Part shown: positions 40,265 through 49,659 of the stretch, piece after piece | Position numbering within the stretch: the stretch's first letter is position 1 | How the letters are laid out: each line of letters opens with the position of its first letter | Source of the DNA: Nisaea sp. | Lineage (GTDB): Bacteria > Pseudomonadota > Alphaproteobacteria > Thalassobaculales > Thalassobaculaceae | DNA: 64,000 bases | Reading direction: 5' to 3' | Assembly: GCF_017640745.1 (NCBI RefSeq) | Contig: NZ_JAEPQA010000002.1 | Coordinates: 124,001 to 188,000 of the forward strand | The notes under the pieces: model-generated | What the model was told of the DNA's origin: nothing | Seen by the model: the letters and a program-made list of their open reading frames with translations, nothing else | Database searches by the model: none | Translations under genes and position numbers: made by a program

Positions 40265-41809
40265 ATGGCGGAAAACGCCGGGGCGGCGCGTTTCTACAAC
40301 GCGGCCGAGGATCTGATCGGCCGTAATCTCGCGGCCGGGCGGGGGGACAAGGTTGCCGTCATCGACGGCAGCGGCAGCTATACCTACAAACAACTCTCCG
40401 ACCGGGTGGAGCGGTTCGCCAATGCGCTCCGGGCTGCGGGCATCCGGCGCGAGCAGCGGGTGGTTCTCGCCCTGCATGATACGATCGATTTCCCGACCGC
40501 CTTTCTCGGCGCGATCCGTGCCGGAGTCATTCCGGTGCCGGTCAATACAAGGCTGGCGGCGCGCGACTATGCCTTCATCCTCGAGGATTCCCGCGCAGAG
40601 GCGCTGTTTGTTTCCGCCAATCTGAAAGACGGCGTTCTTGCCGAGGCGAAAGCCCCGCAGCTTGTGGTGGTCTCCGGCGGGGATGCCGGCGGGCAAACCG
40701 GCTTCGCGGATTTCCTGGCGACGCCCGGCAGCGACACCGCGCCGGCGGAGACGGTGCCGGACGACATGTGCTTCTGGCTCTATACCTCCGGTACGACTGG
40801 CATGCCGAAAGGCGCCGTGCATCTTCATTCACACCTCCTCGCCACGGCCGACCTCTACGCCGTCCCGACCCTCGGGATCTCCGAGAGCGATACCGTCTAT
40901 TCCGCCGCGAAACTGTTCTTCGCCTACGGGCTCGGCAATGCGCTGACCTTTCCCTTCGCAGTCGGGGCGACGACGATCCTGCTCGAAGGGCCGCCGGACC
41001 CCGCGTCGGTCTCGCGCATTCTGCGCGAACAGAAACCGACCATCTTCTTCGGTGTGCCGACGCTCTACGGCATGCTGCTCGCCTCCAAGGACCTGCCGGG
41101 CGAAGGCGAGCACGCGATGCGGCTCTGCGTGTCCGCCGGCGAGGCCCTGCCGGAAGAGTTGCTGAACCGCTGGCGCAAGCGCGTCGGCCCGGAAATCCTT
41201 GACGGGCTCGGCAGCACGGAGATGCTGCACATCTTCCTCTCTAACCGGGCGGGCGAGGTTTATCCCGGCAGTTCCGGCAAGGCGGTGCCTGGGTACGAGC
41301 TCCGGCTCGTCAATGACGAGGGCGGGCTCTGCGCACCTGGTGAGATGGGGATTCTGGAAGTTTCCGGTCCGACCTCGGCGATCATGTACTGGAACCAGCG
41401 CGCCAAGAGCGTCGACACCTTCCGCGGTCCCTGGACGCGGACCGGTGACAAGTACGTCGCGGACGAGCACGGCGTCTATACCTATTGCGGCCGTAATGAC
41501 GACATGATGAAGGTCGGCGGGATCTATGTCTCGCCCTTCGAGGTCGAAGGGGCACTGCTGAAGCACGAGGCGGTGCTGGAGGCGGCCGTGGTCGGCCATC
41601 CCGACCATGACGGCCTGATCAAGCCGAAAGCCTATGTGGTGCTCGTCGAAGGCATGACCGAGAGCGCGGAACTGACCGAAAGCCTGACGGCGTTCGTCAA
41701 GGCCGACCTGGCAGCCTACAAGTATCCGCGCTGGATCGTCTTCACCGAAACGCTGCCGAAAACGGCGACGGGCAAGATCCAGCGCTTCAAGCTCCGGGAA
41801 ACCGCCTGA
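40265..41809 (+). CDS. benzoate-CoA ligase family protein
   Basis: A 514-residue AMP-forming acyl-CoA ligase. The ATP motif LYTSGTTGMPKGAVHLHSHL, the A-motif region FGVPTLYGMLL, SAGEALPEELLNRW, and the C-terminal catalytic lysine region KTATGKIQRFKL are present. The start YNAAEDLIGRNLAAGRGDKVAVID matches the benzoate-CoA ligase family. It makes an aromatic acyl-CoA, the inducer expected by the BoxR-type regulator upstream. GGGAGGG lies just before the ATG. Confidence 0.9.
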   Translation: MAENAGAARFYNAAEDLIGRNLAAGRGDKVAVIDGSGSYTYKQLSDRVERFANALRAAGIRREQRVVLALHDTIDFPTAFLGAIRAGVIPVPVNTRLAARDYAFILEDSRAEALFVSANLKDGVLAEAKAPQLVVVSGGDAGGQTGFADFLATPGSDTAPAETVPDDMCFWLYTSGTTGMPKGAVHLHSHLLATADLYAVPTLGISESDTVYSAAKLFFAYGLGNALTFPFAVGATTILLEGPPDPASVSRILREQKPTIFFGVPTLYGMLLASKDLPGEGEHAMRLCVSAGEALPEELLNRWRKRVGPEILDGLGSTEMLHIFLSNRAGEVYPGSSGKAVPGYELRLVNDEGGLCAPGEMGILEVSGPTSAIMYWNQRAKSVDTFRGPWTRTGDKYVADEHGVYTYCGRNDDMMKVGGIYVSPFEVEGALLKHEAVLEAAVVGHPDHDGLIKPKAYVVLVEGMTESAELTESLTAFVKADLAAYKYPRWIVFTETLPKTATGKIQRFKLRETA

Positions 41810-41819
41810 ACGGGCGGTT
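41800..41819. terminator. hairpin overlapping the ligase stop
   Basis: AACCGCC-TGAACG-GGCGGTT forms a 7-bp stem around the stop codon of the ligase gene. A small gene converges just after it. There is no T-run, so the call is tentative. Confidence 0.35.
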
Positions 41820-41839
41820 CCCCGGTCCGGTGATCGGGA

Positions 41840-42052
41840 TCAGTGCTTCGGGGCCGGCTTGATGGTGGGCTCGAAGCTGACCTTTTTCTGCATCACGGCA
41901 TGCAGGTCGAACAGCGTCGCGATACCGCGGCCGACCATCTTCAGGGCTTCGTGGACGGCCTTGGACCGTTCCGCCCGGCCGGCGGCCATGTAGCGTTCGA
42001 TATCGGCGTGATTGATGATCTGACGTTCGATCTTTGGGCTCTTCGCAGTCAT
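41840..42052 (-). CDS. small protein, DUF1127-like
   Basis: A 70-residue basic protein. The core ADIERYMAAGRAERSKAVHEALKMVGRGIATLF is a predicted amphipathic helix pair similar to small alphaproteobacterial DUF1127-type proteins, some of which take part in RNA or phosphate stress responses; the function here is unknown. The ATG at 42052 has AGGAG seven bases upstream, so the longer track ORF is rejected. It resembles the next small gene. Confidence 0.65.
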   Translation of the reverse strand: MTAKSPKIERQIINHADIERYMAAGRAERSKAVHEALKMVGRGIATLFDLHAVMQKKVSFEPTIKPAPKH

Positions 42053-42244
42053 TACAGTGCTCCTGTCTAAAGGCGCGCCCGGTTGTTGTTGCTGCTTGGC
42101 TTCTGCGTTTCCCACGATCGGAATGTAACCGAACGGGTTCCGGGTTTCCATGTTGCATTGCAGCAAAGATGGCATGCGAAATCGGAATGTTTCAGATATA
42201 AAGCATTCGCGTTCTGCATGAGTGCCGCAAGCGGTCCGGAGGGC

Positions 42245-42439
42245 CTAGCAGCTGCAGTTCGGGCAGCGTCCGTTGATCGCAATGCGGCTCATGTTCTCGC
42301 GCCATTCGAAGTGTTTCCGGACGAGAGCGGAGAAGCCGGAGAGAACCGCCCAGAAAGCTTCGGAGCGTTCCCGCTTGCCGGCGGCGATGCCGGAGGCGAT
42401 TTCGGCGTTAGTCGGAGTTCTCAGCTCGGATCGGGTCAT
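42245..42439 (-). CDS. small protein related to the 41840 gene
   Basis: A 64-residue protein. The segment AEIASGIAAGKRERSEAFWAVLSGFSALVRKHF lines up with ADIERYMAAGRAERSKAVHEALK of the neighbouring gene, so the two are likely paralogues. The C-terminus ends in a cysteine-rich GRCPNCSC tail that could bind metal. GGAG lies seven bases before the ATG. Function unknown. Confidence 0.55.
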   Translation of the reverse strand: MTRSELRTPTNAEIASGIAAGKRERSEAFWAVLSGFSALVRKHFEWRENMSRIAINGRCPNCSC

Positions 42440-42852
42440 CTCTTTTCTCCATGAACCGGTGATGAGAAGAAGATAATCGTTCCTTCGAGGGAGAGAATTA
42501 ACTATTCAGCCATCAAATTAGTGCAATTTATGCATCAATAAAAAGGCCGAGAGAACTTTTATGGCCAATTTTTCTATATTTTGTGCGGTGATCGGTCGAT
42601 TTGGTCTCGAAAAGTGAACAGTCATTGCCCGGTGGATTTCTCCCCGGTGTCCGGTCTTTGACCTGCCGGAGCGAGAGTCAGGCCGCGATCCGCCGCAACG
42701 CAGCCATTCGGAAGCGCGTTTTGCATCGACAAAAAACGCCGAAGGCCCTAAAAACCGCCGCACTGTTCGGCCGGTGAGGCTTCCCGCACCGGCAGGACCC
42801 ATTCGAGCCGGTACGGCTTCCTGTGCCGGCAGGAACAGAAAGGAGCTCTTCG
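42440..42852. other. 413-base spacer between the small genes and the queuosine operon
   Basis: No convincing gene is present; the track ORFs here are shadows. Bases 42480-42600 are AT-rich and may hold promoters for both directions. Bases 42713-42740 include GCGTTTT/AAAACGC arms. The last 80 bases hold the tandem hairpin leader described separately. Confidence 0.5.
42770..42845 (+). promoter_or_regulatory. tandem-hairpin leader, possible SD-sequestering pseudoknot
   Basis: Two similar hairpins stand in tandem. The first is GCCGGTG/CACCGGC with loop AGGCTTCCCG (42770-42793). The second is GCCGGTAC/GTGCCGGC with loop GGCTTCCT (42807-42830). A 20-base segment repeats with a period of 37 bases. 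In the second, loop bases TTCCT (42818-42822) can pair with the SD AGGAG (42841-42845), leaving an A-rich AGGAACAGAA linker; this is the shape of an H-type pseudoknot hiding the ribosome site. It directly precedes a queuosine-precursor transporter gene. The pairing is worked out by hand only. Confidence 0.45.
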
Positions 42853-43428
42853 ATGAGCACTTCCGACACGGCCGTTTTCGGCCGCACCGGGCTGATCGCC
42901 GGCATGACCGCCATGGGCATCGTCGTCCTGGTCTCCAACATCGCGGTCAATTACCCGATCAACGACTGGCTGACCTGGGGCGCGCTGACCTACCCGATCG
43001 CCTTCCTGGTGACCGATCTTGTGAACCGCATCTTCGGTCCGGGCCCGGCCCGCAAGGTCGTCTATGCCGGCTTCGCGCTCGGCGTCGCCCTGTCGCTCTG
43101 GTTCGCCGACCAGCGCATCGCGCTCGCCTCCGGCACCGCGTTCCTGACCGCGCAGCTGCTCGACATCTGGGTCTTCGACAAGTTGCGCCGGCAGAGCTGG
43201 TGGAAGGCGCCGCTGGTTTCTTCGCTGCTGTCCTCGGCGCTCGATACCGCGCTCTTCTTCTCCCTCGCCTTCTACGCCACGGGCCTGCCCTGGGTGACCT
43301 GGGCGATCGGCGATTACGGCGCGAAGCTTGCCATGGCGGCGGTGCTGCTGGTTCCCTTCCGGGCCTTCATCGCCGTCCTGCCGCAGCGCTTCCAGCGGAA
43401 TGAGCCGGCGGCGGACGTCGCCGGGTAA
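42853..43428 (+). CDS. yhhQ: VUT family queuosine precursor transporter
   Basis: A 191-residue inner-membrane protein with about six spans. The family block LTWGALTYPIAFLVTDLVNRIFGPGPARKVVY and FLTAQLLDIWVFDKLR match VUT/YhhQ transporters, which import preQ0, preQ1 or queuine. AAAGGAG precedes the ATG at 42853, so the track start 42823 is too early. It is the first gene of yhhQ-queA-tgt-queG, so its product feeds the tRNA modification made by the next three genes. Confidence 0.93.
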   Translation: MSTSDTAVFGRTGLIAGMTAMGIVVLVSNIAVNYPINDWLTWGALTYPIAFLVTDLVNRIFGPGPARKVVYAGFALGVALSLWFADQRIALASGTAFLTAQLLDIWVFDKLRRQSWWKAPLVSSLLSSALDTALFFSLAFYATGLPWVTWAIGDYGAKLAMAAVLLVPFRAFIAVLPQRFQRNEPAADVAG

Positions 43429-43437
43429 CCAGTGCCC

Positions 43438-45602
<2,165 letters not shown>

Positions 45603-45612
45603 CGGAGCGCGG

Positions 45613-46755
45613 ATGGAGCCGGAACGGCGGATCAAACCAGAGCAGCGCATCAAGGACGAGGCGGCCGCCATCGGGTTTTCCGCTGTCGGCATCACCTCCG
45701 CCGAGGTTGGCACCCGCGAACAGGACCGGCTCCGCGAGTTCGTCTCGAACGGCGAACATGGCGACATGGCCTGGATGGAAACCCATCTGGAGCGCCGCAT
45801 CGCGCCGAAGGCGATCTGGGAAGGTGCGCGCTCGGTCGTCGTGCTGACCCAGAATTACGGCCCCGATCACGATCCGATGGAGAACCTCGCGGCGGCGGAT
45901 CGTGCGAACATCTCCGTCTATGCCCGCAACAAGGACTATCACGACCTCATCAAGAAGCGCCTGAAGCGCCTCGCTCGCTGGATGGTCGAGCAATATGGCT
46001 GCGAGGTGAAGGTCTTCGTCGACACCGCGCCGGTGTTGGAGAAACCGCTCGCCGCGCAAGCCGGGCTCGGCTGGCAGGGCAAGCACACCAACATGGTCTC
46101 GCGCGAACACGGCTCCTGGGTCTTCCTCGGCGAGGTCTTCACCGACATGGAGCTGGCGCCGGACGCTCCCGAGAGCGACCGTTGCGGCAATTGCACCCGC
46201 TGCCTCGATATCTGCCCGACAAACGCCTTCCCGCGGCCCTACGCGCTCGACGCGCGGCGCTGCATCTCCTACCTGACGATCGAGCACAAGGGGCACATTC
46301 CCGAGGAATTCCGGGAGGCGATGGGGAACCGTATCTATGGCTGCGACGACTGTCTCGCAGTCTGTCCCTGGAACAAGTTCGCGGAAACCTCGGCGGAGGC
46401 GGCCTTCGCCGCGAGGCACGATCTCGACCTGCCGCCGCTCGCGGAGTTTCTCGGTCTCGATGACGAGGCGTTCCGTGCACGGTTCAGCGGCTCGCCCATC
46501 AAGCGGATCGGCCGCGACCGGTTCCTGCGCAATGTTCTGATCGCCTGCGGGAACAGCGGGGACGTCTCTCTGCTGCCGGCTGTCGAAGCGCTGAGATCCG
46601 ATGGCGCCCCGATTGTCAGGGCGATGGCGGTCTGGGCGCTGGGACGCCTCACGGAACGTGATGCCTTCCTTGCCTTGCGCGAGGCTGCGCTCGGCAGCGA
46701 GGAGGATCCGGAGGTTCTCAAGGAATGGGATAAAAAAGGGACGGTCCGTCCCTAG
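45613..46755 (+). CDS. queG: epoxyqueuosine reductase QueG
   Basis: QueG reduces epoxyqueuosine to queuosine using cobalamin and two 4Fe-4S clusters. The 380-residue protein holds CGNCTRCLDICPTNAF and CDDCLAVCPWNKF as cluster motifs, and a HEAT-like C-terminal segment (DVSLLPAVEALRS to WALGRL) that binds tRNA. The ATG at 45613 has GGAG five bases upstream. It is the last gene of the operon, ten bases after the tgt stop. Confidence 0.95.
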   Translation: MEPERRIKPEQRIKDEAAAIGFSAVGITSAEVGTREQDRLREFVSNGEHGDMAWMETHLERRIAPKAIWEGARSVVVLTQNYGPDHDPMENLAAADRANISVYARNKDYHDLIKKRLKRLARWMVEQYGCEVKVFVDTAPVLEKPLAAQAGLGWQGKHTNMVSREHGSWVFLGEVFTDMELAPDAPESDRCGNCTRCLDICPTNAFPRPYALDARRCISYLTIEHKGHIPEEFREAMGNRIYGCDDCLAVCPWNKFAETSAEAAFAARHDLDLPPLAEFLGLDDEAFRARFSGSPIKRIGRDRFLRNVLIACGNSGDVSLLPAVEALRSDGAPIVRAMAVWALGRLTERDAFLALREAALGSEEDPEVLKEWDKKGTVRP

Positions 46756-46798
46756 ATAGCGCTAACGAGCGAGCAATTGCGGGAGCTTTGTCTCGCAA

Positions 46799-47266
46799 TC
46801 ACCAGTTCGGGAACATCGCGAGAAACACCTGATCCGCGCCCCGTTGTCTGTTCTCGGCAACGGGCATCAGCAGTTTCGTCGCGGTACGGTACTTCTTCTG
46901 ATAGATCCGCACGCTGTCGATCGTGGGCGTGGCCGTGGAGTGAACCTCTGCAAGTTCCTCCAGGAACGTTGATCCGAAGGACTGGTCGACGTCCGATGCC
47001 CACCGGCCGGTCCAGTCCTGCCCGGTCATCTCGGTGATAAGCGTGCCTTCCAGCCGGTTTTTGAAATCACCGCGAACAGGGTCGTATTGGTAGATGCTGA
47101 TAAAGCCCAGCCACTCGCGCAGCGCATACGGATTGAACATCGTGCGGTCAGGAACGGGATTGTCCCCACGAGACGTATACCAGTAAGCGAGCAGAGGGAG
47201 TGCGCGTGAGCTCATCTGCTCCCGAAAGCTCGTGGCTGTGGTTTCGAGAAGGGCGGTGTTCATCAT
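46799..47266 (-). CDS. PAS_5 domain protein
   Basis: A 155-residue protein consisting of one PAS_5-like domain. The helix ALPLLAYWYTSRGDNPVPDRTMFNP and the following GFISIYQYDPVRGDFKNRLEGTLITEMTGQDWTGRW match the family layout, which is common in Rhodospirillales-type genomes and has no attached output domain. The ligand and role are unknown. It ends 43 bases from the convergent queG stop. Confidence 0.78.
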   Translation of the reverse strand: MMNTALLETTATSFREQMSSRALPLLAYWYTSRGDNPVPDRTMFNPYALREWLGFISIYQYDPVRGDFKNRLEGTLITEMTGQDWTGRWASDVDQSFGSTFLEELAEVHSTATPTIDSVRIYQKKYRTATKLLMPVAENRQRGADQVFLAMFPNW

Positions 47267-47486
47267 GCTGGCTCTGCTTTGCCGAATGGGCCCTGTCCTG
47301 GCGATAAAAGACCTGGCAAGTGTGAGGACTGACGCGTCGAGAGAGGCTGACCGTTGGAACGCTTCTTCTATGGGGATTCCGCTAAAATTTTATTAATCTG
47401 AGCGAAGCCGCTCGCTGCGCGGCTGTGGCGCTGGCCTTTTCATGCGGCTAGACTCCTGAAATCTGAAATTTGCGTTTGTCCAAACG

Positions 47487-48908
47487 ATGTCCCCTGAAGA
47501 ATTCCGCCGCCACGCTCACAGCTTCGTCGACTGGATGGCCGATTACATGGAATCGGTCGAGCAGTACCCGGTACGGGCGCAGACAGCGCCGGGGGATATT
47601 GCCGCCACGCTTCCCGACCTGCCGCCGGAAGAGGGCGAGGCGATGGAGCGGATCTTCGAGGATTTCAAATCCGACGTGATTCCCGGGATCACCCATTGGC
47701 AGCATCCCCGCTTCTTCGCCTATTTCCCGGCCAACAGCTCGCCGCCGTCCGTGCTGGCGGAAATGCTGACCGCGACCCTTGGCGCGCAATGCATGCTCTG
47801 GCAGACCAGTCCGGCGGCGACCGAGATGGAAACCAAAGCGCTCGACTGGCTCCGGCAGATGACCGGGCTGCCGGAAGGGCTCACCGGCGTGATCCAGGAT
47901 TCGGCTTCAGGCGCCATACTCTGCGCGCTGCTGACCGCCCGCGAGAAAGCAACCGGCTGGAAGGCGAACGAGAAAGGGCTCGGCGCGCAGCCCAAACTTA
48001 CCGTCTACACCTCGAACCAGACCCATTCGGCGACAGAGAAGAATGTGAAGATCATCGGTCTGGGACGGGAAAATCTCCGTCTGATCGATGTCGACGAGAA
48101 CTTCGCGCTGCGCCCGGATCTGCTGCAAGCGCAGATCGAGGCCGATATCGCCGCCGGCTGTGTTCCGGCGTGCGTGGTGGCCTCGGTCGGGGCGACGGGC
48201 GTCGGTGCCGTGGATCCGCTCCGCGCGATCGGGGAAATCTGCGAGCGGCACAACATCTTCCTGCATGTCGACGCCGCCTGGGCCGGCACCGCCTGGCTCC
48301 TCCCGGAACAGCGCTGGATGCTGGACGGGATCGAATATGCCGACAGCCTGGTCTTCAATCCGCACAAATGGATGCTGACCAATTTCGATTGCTCGGCACA
48401 TTTCGTGAAGGATCCGGACGCCCTGATCCGAACGCTCTCGATCCTGCCGGAATTCCTGAAGAGCCGGGAGCAGGGCCAGATCATCGACTACCGCGACTGG
48501 AGCGTGCCGCTCGGCCGCCGGTTCCGCGCTCTGAAGCTCTGGATGGTAATCCGCTCCTACGGCGCCAACGGTCTGCGCGAGATTGTGCGGCGCCACATCG
48601 AGCTCGCTGCCGAACTTGAAAGCTGGATCGCCGCCGAGCCCGATTTCGAGATCGTCGCGCCGCGGTCGCTCGCGCTGATCAATTTCCGCTTCCGGCCCGA
48701 AGCCATGCCGGAGGGCGAGGAACTCGACCGCCTGAACGGGACGCTGCTGCAGCGGATCAATGACGATGGACGGATCTATCTCACGCAGAACAAGGTGCGC
48801 GGCCGGGCCGCGATCCGCTTCTCCATCGGGCAGACCAACACGGAGCGCCGCCATGTCGCGGAAGGCTGGGATGTGGTGACGGAAATCGCCCGCGATCTGC
48901 ATCGCTGA
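47487..48908 (+). CDS. pyridoxal-dependent aromatic amino acid decarboxylase family protein
   Basis: A 473-residue group II PLP decarboxylase. Seen are HWQHPRFFAYFPANSSPPS, VASVGATGVGAVDPL, HVDAAWAGTAWL and the PLP lysine in FNPHKWMLTNFD (about K294). It should remove CO2 from an aromatic L-amino acid such as Trp, Phe, Tyr or DOPA to give an amine; the preferred substrate cannot be read from sequence. A small alpha/beta-barrel gene follows 18 bases later and is probably co-transcribed. Confidence 0.92.
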   Translation: MSPEEFRRHAHSFVDWMADYMESVEQYPVRAQTAPGDIAATLPDLPPEEGEAMERIFEDFKSDVIPGITHWQHPRFFAYFPANSSPPSVLAEMLTATLGAQCMLWQTSPAATEMETKALDWLRQMTGLPEGLTGVIQDSASGAILCALLTAREKATGWKANEKGLGAQPKLTVYTSNQTHSATEKNVKIIGLGRENLRLIDVDENFALRPDLLQAQIEADIAAGCVPACVVASVGATGVGAVDPLRAIGEICERHNIFLHVDAAWAGTAWLLPEQRWMLDGIEYADSLVFNPHKWMLTNFDCSAHFVKDPDALIRTLSILPEFLKSREQGQIIDYRDWSVPLGRRFRALKLWMVIRSYGANGLREIVRRHIELAAELESWIAAEPDFEIVAPRSLALINFRFRPEAMPEGEELDRLNGTLLQRINDDGRIYLTQNKVRGRAAIRFSIGQTNTERRHVAEGWDVVTEIARDLHR

Positions 48909-48926
48909 AACAGGGAGCGAAATCTC

Positions 48927-49607
48927 ATGGCGTTGTACGGAACCGGCATGCTCATGACCTTCACCGAGGTCGCACCGGAAGACGAAGCCGAATTCAACGA
49001 GTGGTACAATCGCGAGCATATCGACGAGCGGGTCTGGATGCCGGGTTTCCATCGGGCGCGGCGCTATGTTGCGGTCGATCCCGATGCGCGCGTGAAGTAT
49101 TTCGCCAGCTACGAGACCGGCAAGGTCTCCGATCTCGCCGACCCGGAATACATGGCCCGGCTCGCAGAGCAGACCGCCTGGAGCCAGAAGGTCATGGCCG
49201 GCTTTACCAAGTTCGACCGCCTGACCGCGTCGATCACCGTCGACAGGACCCACGGCTTCACCGGTTGGCTGGGCGTCACCCGATTCTTCCCGGAAGCGCC
49301 GGCGATGAAGCGTCTTCGCGACATGCTTGGAGAGACGGTATTGCCCAAGCTTGGTTCTCAGCCGGATATGCTCGGCGGCTGTCTCGCTGAGAACGATATC
49401 GACGTTTCAAATACAGGCCTTAAGGCGCAGGGCAAACCGGTTCCGCCGGGGCAGACACCCGAATGGGTGATCCTGCTCGACGGCGCGACCGAAGCCGCGG
49501 TGCGAGAGGCAAACCGAGGATTGTCCGAGGCGCTCGGTGATGCAGGGGTTTCGGCACCCGGTCTCGATCAGACCGTCTACAGTTTTCTCTTTGGGAACAA
49601 TCGCTAA
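48927..49607 (+). CDS. dimeric alpha/beta-barrel protein, DUF4286-like
   Basis: A 226-residue protein. The N-terminal half EFNEWYNREHIDERVWMPGFHRARRY and KYFASYETG are typical of ferredoxin-like alpha/beta-barrel proteins such as DUF4286. The second half may repeat the fold (GTGMLMTFTEVAP and GWLGVTRFFPEAP are similar in style). No catalytic residues can be named. GGGAG precedes the ATG. It follows the decarboxylase and may act on the same compound. Confidence 0.72.
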   Translation: MALYGTGMLMTFTEVAPEDEAEFNEWYNREHIDERVWMPGFHRARRYVAVDPDARVKYFASYETGKVSDLADPEYMARLAEQTAWSQKVMAGFTKFDRLTASITVDRTHGFTGWLGVTRFFPEAPAMKRLRDMLGETVLPKLGSQPDMLGGCLAENDIDVSNTGLKAQGKPVPPGQTPEWVILLDGATEAAVREANRGLSEALGDAGVSAPGLDQTVYSFLFGNNR

Positions 49608-49659
49608 GCAGAGGGTGTCTTTGCTTGAGCCGAGTCCGATGGACGCGTAACGTGAGATA

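Noticed and set aside
42700-42770. Possible preQ1-I riboswitch core (A-rich TAAAAACC)
   Set aside because: The preceding stem and loop do not match the preQ1-I pattern; only the downstream hairpins form a credible structure.
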